Assembly (NCBI GenBank): GCA_036271375.1
Contig: DATBAT010000175.1
Location: 1 to 15,917 of the forward strand
Direction: 5' to 3'
DNA: 15,917 bases
Origin: DATBAT01 sp036271375
GTDB taxonomy: Bacteria; Acidobacteriota; Terriglobia; Terriglobales; Acidobacteriaceae
The notes under the pieces are model-generated. The model searched no databases, had not been told where the DNA came from, and was given only the letters and a program-made list of their open reading frames with translations. This document shows positions 1 to 8,193 of this stretch, one piece after another. Position numbers and translations under genes: made by a program. Position 1 is the first letter of the stretch, and every line of letters begins with the position of its first letter.

Positions 1-399
1 GTAGGGTACCGGCAAAATCACTTCGTCGCCGTGGTCGACCAGCACCTGGATCGCATTGAACAGCACATGCTTACCTCCAGTCGACGACATGGTCTCTTCG
101 CGGCGATAATTCGATCCGAAATCGGCCGCATGCCGTTTCACGATCGCATCGCGCAATTCGGCCGAGCCGCCCACCGCCGTATACTTGGTGAAATTATTCT
201 GAATGGCCAGGATCGCCGCATCCTTAATGTGCTGCGGCGTCGCGAAATGCGGCTCGCCCGCGCCAAAGTCGACCACGTCCACGCCTGACTGGCGCAGCTT
301 GTCGGCCTCGGCAACCACCGCCATGGTCGAGGAGGGTTCAATACGGTTGATGCGTGCGCTCAACTTCAGCGCGGGGACAGCTTCGGTCACTGGGGTCAT
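1..399 (-). CDS. Class I/II PLP-dependent aminotransferase, N-terminal 133 codons (partial)
   Basis: This is the amino-terminal part of a fold-type I pyridoxal-phosphate aminotransferase of the aspartate aminotransferase family; it runs off the window at base 1. The visible 133 residues contain family landmarks: a start like MTPVTEAVPALKLSARINRI, the DFGAGEPHFATP segment that shapes the substrate pocket (about residues 43-55), the KYTAVGGSAELRDAI block (about 73-87), and TGGKHVLFNAI, the cofactor-phosphate loop region (about 108-118). The PLP lysine would lie outside the window. The ATG at 397-399 overlaps the coaD stop (ATGA at 396-399), so translation is probably coupled to coaD. Exact substrate (aspartate, a prephenate-type or another amino acid) cannot be decided from this part. 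The reading frame is open to the window edge with no stops. Confidence 0.9.
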   Translation of the reverse strand, partial: MTPVTEAVPALKLSARINRIEPSSTMAVVAEADKLRQSGVDVVDFGAGEPHFATPQHIKDAAILAIQNNFTKYTAVGGSAELRDAIVKRHAADFGSNYRREETMSSTGGKHVLFNAIQVLVDHGDEVILPVPY

Positions 400-923
400 G
401 CTCTGCGTCCTGCTTTCCGTCTATGGTGATGTACTTTTGCTGGGTCGAGCAACTTGCCTTTCAATCTTCGTTCCACAAGTTCTGGAACTAATCCTTTAAT
501 CGGGCCGCCAAGGTGGGCGATCTCCCGCACCAGCCGCGAGCTCAAATATGAATACTTGCCCGCCGGGATCATGAAAACCGTTTCCAGTTCGGGATGCAGC
601 TTTCGGTTCATCAACGCCATCTGCAATTCGTACTCGTAATCGCTGATGGCGCGGATGCCACGCAACACCGCTTTGGCCTTCACTTTCAGCGCATAATCTA
701 CGGTCAGCCCGCCAAATGTATCCACCCGCACATTGCGGAAATGAGAGGTTAAGGACTCCAGCATCTCGCGCCGCTCATCTAGCGAAAACAGCGGGTGCTT
801 GTCGGGATTCTGAAGAATCGCAACGATCAGTTCGTCGAAAATCTTGCTGCCGCGTTCCACCAAGTCGAGATGCCCATTGGTCGGCGGGTCGAACGACCCG
901 GGATAGATGGCAATCTTCTTCAT
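396..923 (-). CDS. coaD: Phosphopantetheine adenylyltransferase (CoaD)
   Basis: CoaD transfers AMP from ATP to 4'-phosphopantetheine, giving dephospho-CoA, the penultimate step of coenzyme A synthesis in the cytoplasm. The 175-residue product shows the nucleotidyltransferase signature GSFDPPTNGH at residues 9-18 (the TNGH version of the HxGH motif), the conserved PDKHP loop (40-44), RGIRAISDYEYE (88-99) and the YSYLSSRLVRE segment (124-134). Length is slightly above the usual 160-170 because of a basic His/Arg tail (165-174). I chose the ATG at 923 because MKKIAIYPGSFDP is the normal family start; a TTG at 938 in the same frame has its only purine-rich stretch directly abutting it. The stop overlaps the ATG of the downstream aminotransferase by four bases. 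A plausible promoter lies at 990-1019. Confidence 0.96.
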   Translation of the reverse strand: MKKIAIYPGSFDPPTNGHLDLVERGSKIFDELIVAILQNPDKHPLFSLDERREMLESLTSHFRNVRVDTFGGLTVDYALKVKAKAVLRGIRAISDYEYELQMALMNRKLHPELETVFMIPAGKYSYLSSRLVREIAHLGGPIKGLVPELVERRLKGKLLDPAKVHHHRRKAGRRA

Positions 924-989
924 GGGCCTGTCTAGCAATCCTCGGGGAACCGGCCTACGGCGTCAGACTTGGACACGGAGCCAATAAAG

Positions 990-1019
990 ATTCTATTAGG
1001 CGGGAGTAATGAATGGCAA
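990..1019 (-). promoter_or_regulatory. Candidate sigma-70-type promoter for coaD
   Basis: Read on the minus strand, TTGCCA (1014-1019) and TAGAAT (990-995) are separated by 18 bases, a good match to housekeeping -35/-10 elements. They lie in the 115-bp gap between the exoribonuclease stop and coaD, correctly oriented and about 65-70 bases before the chosen coaD start. Inferred from sequence pattern only. Confidence 0.5.
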
Positions 1020-1038
1020 CCAGCGTACTCTCAGGTTG

Positions 1039-2085
1039 TTAAATCTCGCCGGAACTGTCTCCGGCAACCGCCTCTAACTCCGCAGCCTCAACTTCTGCAG
1101 GTGAGGGCGCGGGAGGCTTCTTCGCCAGAAACTTCGCCGTATTCAACAGCGGCCTTCCCATCGAAGGGTTATATCCCGACCACGCTCCCTCCGCTCCAAC
1201 CTCCCGCTCAAAGTGGGCGCGCATGCTCTCCATCTTCGAATCCAGGTCGTCGAGGTAGTGCAGCATCAGCGCCTCGGGAAACATCGGCAGCTTGGGAGAG
1301 CCGAAATCATACTGTCCGTGATGGCTGATGATCAGGTGTTCCAGCAGGGTCTTCATCTCATCGGGAAATCCCGGGAATAAAGCGAGCTTCTTCTGCAACA
1401 TTTCCAGCTCGATGATCATGTGACCGAGCAGCTGTCCGCGCGTGGAGTACGAGAACGAGCGGTTGTAGGTAAGCTCGTGAATCTTGCCAATGTCGTGAAG
1501 GAACGCTCCCGTCAACAAGAGGTCGCGGTTTATGGAAGGGTAATTCCGGCACATCAAGTCGCACGACTTGCACAGCGACACCACGTGATCGAGCAGTCCG
1601 CCGATGTAAGCATGATGCAGACTCTTGGCAGCCGGAGCCAGACGATAAGCCTCGGCGATTTCCGGGTCGCTCATAAAAGCCTCCACCAGCGCCTTTAGAT
1701 GAGGATTCTGAAAACTGGCCACAAATCCCGCCAGCGTCTGCCAAAGTTCGCCAATATCTTTGCTGGTCTTGGGCAAGTAGTCGGCGAAGTCGACTTCCGA
1801 ATCGCCCAGCCGCCGTACTTTGTGAATCGTGATTTGAAAGCGGTTTTTATATTTATTGAGCAGGCCTTTGATCTTGATGAAGTCTTCCTGCTCGAAGGCG
1901 TTGAGTGCGTCTTCAACGTTGTCCCACATCTTGGCTTCGAGTTGGCCGGTGCGATCGCCGAGGGTCAGCGCGAGATAGGGCTCGCCAGTTTTCTTGGGCT
2001 TCACCTGCTTGGATACAACTACAAAGCTCGAAACGATGATCTCGTTCTCGTGCCGCACGCAATCGCCGATCAGGAATTCCTTCAT
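1039..2085 (-). CDS. YhaM-like 3'-5' exoribonuclease (OB fold + HD domain)
   Basis: The 348-residue protein has the architecture of YhaM/CBF1-type 3'-5' exoribonucleases: an N-terminal OB-fold nucleic-acid-binding domain (about 15-95, with LALTLGDRTGQLEAKMWD) followed by an HD metal-dependent phosphohydrolase domain (about 150-295). Visible metal ligands are H158/H167 in the HHAYIGGLLDH segment, the HD doublet H197-D198 in FLHDIGK, H222 in LLGHM, H255-H256 in ISHHGQYDFGSP, and D279-D280. By family knowledge such enzymes degrade or trim RNA from the 3' end with Mn2+ in the cytoplasm. The ATG has a CGGAG ribosome site and begins nine bases after the foldase stop, so the two are likely co-transcribed. 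The C-terminal 25 residues are acidic and of low complexity, and are probably disordered. Family is confident; substrate is inferred. Confidence 0.88.
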   Translation of the reverse strand: MKEFLIGDCVRHENEIIVSSFVVVSKQVKPKKTGEPYLALTLGDRTGQLEAKMWDNVEDALNAFEQEDFIKIKGLLNKYKNRFQITIHKVRRLGDSEVDFADYLPKTSKDIGELWQTLAGFVASFQNPHLKALVEAFMSDPEIAEAYRLAPAAKSLHHAYIGGLLDHVVSLCKSCDLMCRNYPSINRDLLLTGAFLHDIGKIHELTYNRSFSYSTRGQLLGHMIIELEMLQKKLALFPGFPDEMKTLLEHLIISHHGQYDFGSPKLPMFPEALMLHYLDDLDSKMESMRAHFEREVGAEGAWSGYNPSMGRPLLNTAKFLAKKPPAPSPAEVEAAELEAVAGDSSGEI

Positions 2086-2094
2086 GCGGCTCCG

Positions 2095-3174
2095 TTAGAA
2101 CAGCAGAAACTTTTTCTTCTTCTTCAACTCTTTCGCCGCTTTCACTTTCGCTTGGGTCTCCACCGGCTTGGTTTCGTCTGAGCTGGCGCCGGTATCGATG
2201 TAACCTTCTTTTACGTCGATATAGGCCTCAGTGCGCAGCTTCGCCAGATACACACGCAACGCCGGTTGCAGCTTCTGCATGTACATCGCGTCCTGAACTT
2301 TGGGCTCGATATCTTTCAGTTCAGGAATGCCTTCCTGCTGGTGCTCGGTCACCGCGAGAATGACGAATCCCTGCTTGGTCTGCGTCACTTCGGAGAAATC
2401 GCCCGCCTTCATTGCGAAGGTCTTGTCTTCCAAAGTCTTGTCCAGCACTCCGCGTTTGAAGAATCCCAGATCGCCGCCCTGCGCCGCCGTTGGGCCATTG
2501 GAGTTTTTCTTGGCGATATCCTCGAACTTCGCACCCTTGTGGAGATCGGCTAACAATCCTTCCGCTTTTGCCTTGGCGGCTGCCACCACCTGGGGATCTC
2601 CCGCCTCGCCTTCCTTCACTGCCGGCGTCGCCACCAGAATTTCGCTCAAGCGGATTTGCTCGGGCTGCCGCAAATCTTCTTTGTGCTCGTCGTAGAACTT
2701 CTGCTCATCGTCCTTGGACAGCTGCATGTGAGAGCCGACTTCTTTCCCGATTACCTGCTGGGTGATGATCTGCTCCTTCATCTGCTGTTTGAAATCTTCG
2801 AAGGCGACGCCCTGCGCCGTAGCCGCCTTCTCCAGATCTTCCATGCTGTCCATTTTCATCTGTTTGCGCATCTCGTCCAGGCGCTTGATCACTTCGGTCT
2901 CAGCGGTGATCCCCAGATCTTTGCCTTTTTCGAGCAGCAGCTGGCGGTCGATCAAATCGCGCAGCACGTCTTTTTCGCGCTCGGCGAAAGCCTTGTCAGG
3001 GTTGGTCGCCTGCTGGCTTTCCTGCTTGAGTGTCTCCCGGCTGCGCTCGTATTCGGTGCGGGTGATGATCTGGTCGTTGACGCGTGCGGCAATCTTTTCG
3101 ATGACGGCGTCGGCGCTGAATGCGGGAACGGTGGCGAGGCAAAACAATACGGCTGAAGCAATCAATTTACGCAT
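2095..3174 (-). CDS. SurA/PrsA-like periplasmic peptidyl-prolyl isomerase (parvulin)
   Basis: An exported folding helper of about 359 residues. It starts with a clear signal peptide (MRKLIASAVLFCLATVPAFS, cleavage after about residue 21), followed by a SurA-type helical chaperone region (about 22-165, beginning VIEKIAARVNDQIITRTEYE) and one parvulin rotamase domain (about 172-278), whose hallmarks are QIRLSEILVATP, GGDLGFFKRG and TKQGFVILAVTE. The protein should act in the periplasm on outer-membrane or secreted clients; SurA from Enterobacteria has two parvulin domains, so this is a shorter relative. The end is unusual: a lysine-rich tail with five consecutive lysines and then FLLF. I chose the ATG at 3174 because it begins the signal peptide and has AGGA eight bases upstream; an in-frame start at 3219 would add 15 polar residues before it. 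Confidence 0.9.
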   Translation of the reverse strand: MRKLIASAVLFCLATVPAFSADAVIEKIAARVNDQIITRTEYERSRETLKQESQQATNPDKAFAEREKDVLRDLIDRQLLLEKGKDLGITAETEVIKRLDEMRKQMKMDSMEDLEKAATAQGVAFEDFKQQMKEQIITQQVIGKEVGSHMQLSKDDEQKFYDEHKEDLRQPEQIRLSEILVATPAVKEGEAGDPQVVAAAKAKAEGLLADLHKGAKFEDIAKKNSNGPTAAQGGDLGFFKRGVLDKTLEDKTFAMKAGDFSEVTQTKQGFVILAVTEHQQEGIPELKDIEPKVQDAMYMQKLQPALRVYLAKLRTEAYIDVKEGYIDTGASSDETKPVETQAKVKAAKELKKKKKFLLF

Positions 3175-3261
3175 TGGAAAATCCTGAGGCCGGGTCGCAG
3201 CCTGATTTGATGCGGACAATATAAAGAGATTGTAACGCCGGAAGCGCCTCTTATTCCACCG

Positions 3262-4080
3262 TCAGCAGGCGACGGTGGCCGATTTGGCGGCTGCATTTCG
3301 ATATAGCGACAGGGCAGTTACGTCGTTGTGGGTAGGCGGAGTTTTCATGAACTGTTTGACCTGGTCGATCACGTTCATGCAAATCTCTTTCGCGGATTCG
3401 GCGGACGAGTTCTGCAAACTGTGTTTGACCCGGTCCATGCCGAATTCCTCGTGCTTGGATTTGCCTTCCACTACACCCCGCGACACCAGCAACACCGAGG
3501 CGCCGGGTTGAAGCGCCGCCATGGCGGCGTCCGGGGCAAGATGAGAGAACAGTCCGAGGGGCAAGCCAGTGGCAGGCAACTCGCTGATTCCCGTCTTGTC
3601 GCGCAGCAGCGCCGGCAAGTGGCCGGAGTTTACGTAGGAAAGAATCCCCATCTCTTCGTTGTAACAAGCGGCAAACGCGGGGCAGGGATGCACGCCTTTT
3701 GCTTCCTTCAGAATCGTCTTATTGAGTTGCACTCCGAGGTCGATCATAGCCTCGTTTTCATTGATGCCATCGCGCGAGAGCAGGTCCATGGCGACCGTGC
3801 GGAACGTAGTTTGAGTCGCGGTGATAATCGACCGGCAATCTTCCAGGCGGCCTGCAACATCGAGTAGTCCGAACACCACCCGGCAGGGACTCACGCGGAT
3901 GAAGTCGTAAAAATCTCCGCCCATGCGCTGGCCGTAGTAGAGCGCGGCCAGTTCCGCGTCCTGAAGCTCGGGAACTTCCGCCTGCACCGGCACCGGTAGC
4001 GGCCCAGACCTCTCGGTATGAGAAAAGAAGCTCATGGAGTGGTTGCGAAAAAGGCTAGCACAGAGTTCTGTATATCGCAC
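3262..4080 (-). CDS. SpoIIE/RsbU-like PP2C-family protein with altered metal-site motifs
   Basis: A 272-residue protein of the PPM/SpoIIE serine phosphatase fold, the class that dephosphorylates anti-sigma-factor antagonists. It is a stand-alone catalytic domain with no sensor domain. Visible motifs are YGQRMGGDFYDF (49-60, D56), LLDVAGR (72-78, D74) and YVNSGHLPALL (149-159). Two later motifs deviate: the usual T/S-D-G near residue 200 reads SRG (R201), and the usual DDxT reads NDVT (N252-D253). These positions normally supply metal-binding aspartates, so activity may be reduced or lost (see findings). The GTG start given lies 11 bases after the upstream stop, with a weak GGAA in front; an in-frame ATG at 4035 (MSFFSHTERSG) is a reasonable alternative and keeps the whole domain. 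Likely co-transcribed with the TPR-gluzincin gene. Confidence 0.8.
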   Translation of the reverse strand: MRYTELCASLFRNHSMSFFSHTERSGPLPVPVQAEVPELQDAELAALYYGQRMGGDFYDFIRVSPCRVVFGLLDVAGRLEDCRSIITATQTTFRTVAMDLLSRDGINENEAMIDLGVQLNKTILKEAKGVHPCPAFAACYNEEMGILSYVNSGHLPALLRDKTGISELPATGLPLGLFSHLAPDAAMAALQPGASVLLVSRGVVEGKSKHEEFGMDRVKHSLQNSSAESAKEICMNVIDQVKQFMKTPPTHNDVTALSLYRNAAAKSATVAC

Positions 4081-4090
4081 GACCCGTTCC

Positions 4091-5521
4091 TCAATTTCCG
4101 TACCTGCTGATCAGATATTTGCCCACTTCGGTTTCGAGTTGCCCGTAGTCGGTATGAATGGTCGCGCGCAACGCCGCTTCGGTTGAACTGCCCTGTCCCA
4201 ACCGCTCCAGCACCCGTCGCAGGTCGCTCAGGCCGTAGGTCTCGTTGATGTACTGCACTGCGGCCAGCGACTCGTCATACGCCAGGGTGGCTTCTACGCC
4301 ACTAAAGCGCATGAAACTGCCTTCGAGCGCGTTGAAGGGAATTTCATGCTGCGTCGCGAAAAGTTGGGCCAGGCGGCGTCCGTTGCCGGAAATCAATTTT
4401 GGCTCGACCGCCTGCGCGATCCCTTCATGGAGCCACTGTGGGCAGCGTCCGCCCGAAACGTAGTTGATAAAAGAGTGGGCCAACTCGTGCTTCAGTACTC
4501 GCGTCAACTCCGGCGTCACCGAGGTCAACCCTTCGATCGGGATGCGTAGCTTCCCATCATTGACGGCACCGCTCCAGGACGGGGCCTGGGTCACATCGAA
4601 GAAAGCCTGTCCGGTGTAGAGGACCACGGGAATGCTGTTGCGCGGCGCGACTCCCAGTTCGCGAACCAGATCTTCGTAAGAAGCCTCGAGCGTCGTGATC
4701 AGGTCGCGGCGCAGGGTTTCGGAAGTCTGCGCGCCTTCGTAGCGCAAGGTGAAGTGGCTGCTCGCCTTTTCGGAAAAGTCAGCCTCCGCGGTGGCGTCGC
4801 GTTCCGCCTTTGCCAGGTAAGCCTGCAATGCCGTATCCGGACGCAGCGCCAGCGAATGCTTCCAGGTGCGGACCGCATCACGCGTGCGGTCTGCCCCAAA
4901 TTGCGCGTAGCCGAGAACGGCCAAAGCATCAGGAGATTCCGGCGCGATTCGCACCGCCCGCTCCGCGTAGGGAATTCCCTCTTTGGCGTTGCCGGTTCGA
5001 ACCAGCAGCGCGGCGTAATAATTCAGCAGGCTGGGGTTATCGGGATCCATCCGCAATGCGGAATCGAAATAGCTCTTCGATTTGGCGAAGTTGCCGTGGT
5101 CAAACTCAAACTTGCCAGCGGTGAAGAAAGCCGCGGCAGACATCTTGGGGTTATTTTGTTTCTCGATCCGGTCGAGCGCGTCCGGGTCGATCTGTCCCTG
5201 AACGATGATTTTGTCGGCTACTTCCGCGTTCATGTCGAGCGAAGGAGAAAATACGGGAACTTCCGCCGCGCCCTTGGTGTCCGAAGAAGAGGGCGAGGCA
5301 TACTGCGGGCGGATGCCGCCCGCTTCGATGTGGTCGACCGACGCCTTGGGAATGCCGTAAGTGTCGTCGCCCAGGTCGTATTCAATGCGGCTGCCGTTTT
5401 CGTGGACGTGGTCGGCCCAGATGGTGCGTCCATTCTTTAAATGGATGACCTCGGCGGAGGCGGCCAGCGCGCCCGGCAGGGTGAAACAAAAGAAGATGAC
5501 AAAGGCGCGCACTGGGCGCAT
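4091..5521 (-). CDS. Exported TPR protein with gluzincin (MA-like) metallopeptidase domain
   Basis: The 476-residue protein begins with a signal peptide (about 1-23). A small domain follows (about 24-68, beginning VIHLKNGRTIWAD), a type often seen before TPRs in Acidobacteriota. Tetratricopeptide-like helices cover about 128-240 (including YFDSALRMDPDNPSLLNYYA and AERAVRIAPESPDALAVLGY). A peptidase-MA-like domain follows from about 255 to the end. The zinc motif is HELAH at 345-349 with a downstream glutamate at E366 in WLHEGIAQ, the gluzincin pattern. It is probably a periplasmic or envelope metalloprotease or a TPR scaffold with a protease domain; the substrate is unknown. No Shine-Dalgarno sequence is visible before the ATG. 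The start lies only 28 bp from the divergent peptidase gene, so the promoters must overlap the opposing 5' ends. The PP2C gene follows after 10 bp. Confidence 0.82.
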   Translation of the reverse strand: MRPVRAFVIFFCFTLPGALAASAEVIHLKNGRTIWADHVHENGSRIEYDLGDDTYGIPKASVDHIEAGGIRPQYASPSSSDTKGAAEVPVFSPSLDMNAEVADKIIVQGQIDPDALDRIEKQNNPKMSAAAFFTAGKFEFDHGNFAKSKSYFDSALRMDPDNPSLLNYYAALLVRTGNAKEGIPYAERAVRIAPESPDALAVLGYAQFGADRTRDAVRTWKHSLALRPDTALQAYLAKAERDATAEADFSEKASSHFTLRYEGAQTSETLRRDLITTLEASYEDLVRELGVAPRNSIPVVLYTGQAFFDVTQAPSWSGAVNDGKLRIPIEGLTSVTPELTRVLKHELAHSFINYVSGGRCPQWLHEGIAQAVEPKLISGNGRRLAQLFATQHEIPFNALEGSFMRFSGVEATLAYDESLAAVQYINETYGLSDLRRVLERLGQGSSTEAALRATIHTDYGQLETEVGKYLISRYGN

Positions 5522-5549
5522 TCTAACAACGGGCCAACAGCCAACCTAG

Positions 5550-8057
5550 GTGACAAAGGTAATTGCCAGAGTGCGTATTGGTGCAGTAACGGCAGCGTGT
5601 CTGGCTCTGGCAATGGCTGCCTTGTGCCAGTCGCCGCCGGAAAAGCCCGCCGAGTCTCTTTATCTTCAGTTAAGAAGCGTGGCGCTCGATCCCGAGCGCG
5701 TCTACCGCGTGCGCGATGTGTCGATCGATCGCACTGCGATTCACATCACCCTGGAAGACGGGACCCTGGCCTTCACCAAAGATGTTGCCGGACACGTTAC
5801 CGGCGCTTTCTTCGAGGGCGAAGGCGAAATCCTGCTTGCCCCTCCGAACCAGGTGGAGCGCTCCTCGATGGCGCTGCTCACCGGCGCAGCAATCCTCGAA
5901 GAGCGTTTCGTGACCGGATACTTCCGCTTCAACGACGATACCTACGGCGAATTGAAACCCTCGCTACGTCCAGCAGAAAACGGCAAGGAATTCGTCGGCG
6001 AATGGAATGAGACCGCGCAAAATCTTGCCAACATTGATGCTCTGCGTCTCTTGATGACCTTCAGCCGGGAGCTTCCGGCAAGCGACGGCGTCCAGGCTGC
6101 CACTCACCCGGAACGCATGTGGCACGCGCGCCTGCAAGGAGTAAGGCTGGGCCCGTTCGATGCCTATTACGACTCCGACGCCTTCGAGCAAGTGTGGGCA
6201 GGCCAGACAAGACAAGTGGAGAACGAGAACTTCTACGATATGTGGACGTCGTTTTCTTTGCTGCCGCCGGGGAAGCCGACATCGTTAGTTTCCAGTGCCG
6301 GCAAAATGGATGCGATTAGCATTCCTAACTACAAGATCCGTTCCAGTATTAAACTCCCGAAGGGGTTGAGCGCCGAAGCGTGGCTTCAGATGGAGGTGCA
6401 CGAGGGCGGACAGCGCGCCGTGCTGTTCGAGTTGTCGCGTTATTTAAATTTGAAAAGCGTCGAGGCCGACGGCAAGCCCATCGAGTTTATTCACAATCAA
6501 GCCGTCGAGGGCACGCAATTATCGCGGAGCGGCAACGATCTGGTGGCAGCCATCTTTCCTCGCGCACTGCGTAGCGGAGAGAAAATCGAGCTGCATTTTG
6601 TCTACTCGGGTGACGTTCTCTCCGAGGCCGGAGGCGGTCTGCTTTATGTCGGCGCGCGCGGCACCTGGTTCCCCAATCGGCGTCTGGCTATGTCGAACTA
6701 CGATCTGGAATTCCAATATCCGGTTGGCTGGACGTTAGTCGCAACCGGCAAGCGCGTGAATGAACCATCCACCAAACAAGGAGAACAATCCGCCCGCTGG
6801 GTCTCCGAGCGTCCCATGCCTCTGGCCGGGTTCAACCTGGGGAAATATAAGAGCGTCTCGGCGCACGCGGGCGATACTGTTGTGGAGGCCTACGCTGCAA
6901 CTGGCGTTGAAGAAGTTTTCCCCAGAAGTACGATGGAAGTGTCGTCGCCCGCACCTAACCTCCCGCCAAACCTGCGGTTACGCGATCAGACTATGCGCGT
7001 CCCTCTCCCTCCACCCTCCCCGGCGCGGAACGCGCAAAGCGTTGCCGACCTCTCGGCCCGTGCCATCGCCTATTACAGCCGCCTGTTTGGGCCGTATCCC
7101 TATAGTTCGCTTTCCCTCACCCAGCAGCCGGGCGCGGTGAATCAGGGCTGGCCGGGTCTGATTTTTCTCTCCAGCTTTTCGTTTCTCAGCGAAGCCGACA
7201 AGATGCAGCTGAACGTCAGCCCCAGCCTGTTGCGCGTGAGTTCGGGAATCATCGCCCATGAGACCGCCCATCAGTGGTGGGGAGACCTGCTGGTCTGGGG
7301 CACTTATCGCGATCAATGGGTGGCCGAGGCATTGGCCGACTACAGTTCGTTGATGTTCACCGAATCGACTGACCCAAAGAAATTCCGCGCCGTGCTCGAC
7401 CGCTACCGCAACGATCTGCTGGAAAAAAATAAAGACGGACGCCAGCAGATGGACGCCGGCCCCGTCACGCTGGGAGCGCGCCTCTCGTCGTCGCAATTTC
7501 CCGACGGCTACACCTTCAGCAGTTACGAGCGCGGCGCATGGCTGTTTCACATGCTGCGCACTATGATGCAAGACGCCGAAGCCACCTCGGCAAAATCAAA
7601 AAACAAACATTCGCATGTCACGGAGGACGAAGCTTTCGTACGCGCTCTGGGCAAGGCCCGCCAGCAATTCGAAGGCAAGGCCATCACCACTGCCGATTTG
7701 TTAAAAGTTTTCGAAAGCGAACTGCCGCCGTCGCTCTGGCACGATGGGAAAAAGTCTCTCGACTGGTTTTATGAAGGATGGGTAAACGGTACCGCCATCC
7801 CGCGCTTCGAGTTGGAAGGCGTCAAGTACGCACCGAAAGATGCGACCGTACAGGTCACGGGCAAGATCGTCGAGAAGGATGCGCCCAAGGGACTGGTCAC
7901 ACCGGTCCCCATCTATGCCTCGATCGCCGGCAGAAGCGTGCTGCTAGGCCGCGTCTTCGTCGAGGACAGCGAAACCTCTTTCCATCTGACCGCGCCTGCT
8001 GGTACCCGAAAGGTCGTACTCGATCCCGAGCAGACATTGCTCTCGCGCGTCCACTGA
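5550..8057 (+). CDS. Exported M1-family (aminopeptidase N-like) metallopeptidase
   Basis: An 835-residue M1/gluzincin peptidase with an N-terminal hydrophobic export signal (about residues 8-26). The active site is complete: HETAH at 570-574 with the third zinc ligand E593 in EALADY, exactly HExxH-x18-E, and a likely transition-state tyrosine Y659 in SSYERGAW. The exopeptidase recognition motif GxMEN is replaced by GAVNQ (528-532), so the glutamate that normally binds the substrate amino terminus is missing. About 240 residues precede the beta-rich M1 N-domain and look like a lineage-specific extension. The given GTG start (5550) has no clear ribosome site; an in-frame GTG at 5571 would still leave the signal peptide. 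It is divergent from the TPR-gluzincin with 28 bp between starts. Family certain; exact specificity unknown. Confidence 0.9.
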   Translation: MTKVIARVRIGAVTAACLALAMAALCQSPPEKPAESLYLQLRSVALDPERVYRVRDVSIDRTAIHITLEDGTLAFTKDVAGHVTGAFFEGEGEILLAPPNQVERSSMALLTGAAILEERFVTGYFRFNDDTYGELKPSLRPAENGKEFVGEWNETAQNLANIDALRLLMTFSRELPASDGVQAATHPERMWHARLQGVRLGPFDAYYDSDAFEQVWAGQTRQVENENFYDMWTSFSLLPPGKPTSLVSSAGKMDAISIPNYKIRSSIKLPKGLSAEAWLQMEVHEGGQRAVLFELSRYLNLKSVEADGKPIEFIHNQAVEGTQLSRSGNDLVAAIFPRALRSGEKIELHFVYSGDVLSEAGGGLLYVGARGTWFPNRRLAMSNYDLEFQYPVGWTLVATGKRVNEPSTKQGEQSARWVSERPMPLAGFNLGKYKSVSAHAGDTVVEAYAATGVEEVFPRSTMEVSSPAPNLPPNLRLRDQTMRVPLPPPSPARNAQSVADLSARAIAYYSRLFGPYPYSSLSLTQQPGAVNQGWPGLIFLSSFSFLSEADKMQLNVSPSLLRVSSGIIAHETAHQWWGDLLVWGTYRDQWVAEALADYSSLMFTESTDPKKFRAVLDRYRNDLLEKNKDGRQQMDAGPVTLGARLSSSQFPDGYTFSSYERGAWLFHMLRTMMQDAEATSAKSKNKHSHVTEDEAFVRALGKARQQFEGKAITTADLLKVFESELPPSLWHDGKKSLDWFYEGWVNGTAIPRFELEGVKYAPKDATVQVTGKIVEKDAPKGLVTPVPIYASIAGRSVLLGRVFVEDSETSFHLTAPAGTRKVVLDPEQTLLSRVH

Positions 8058-8193
8058 GCTTCCCGTTCCCGGCAACTTTCCCATGTTCAGCTCCCGTATT
8101 GACCCTTCACCCGATCCCCAATCCCTAACTCGTTTCGATGTCCCACGACCTTTCGCACTTTTTCACGGCCCCAAATCTGCAGCTTTCCATCCC

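Noticed and set aside
1420..1698. Plus-strand open frames opposite the exoribonuclease and other minus genes (also 1699-2181, 2656-3156, 4754-5440, 8707-9615)
   Set aside because: They mirror well-supported conserved genes on the other strand in GC-rich DNA and have no family features.
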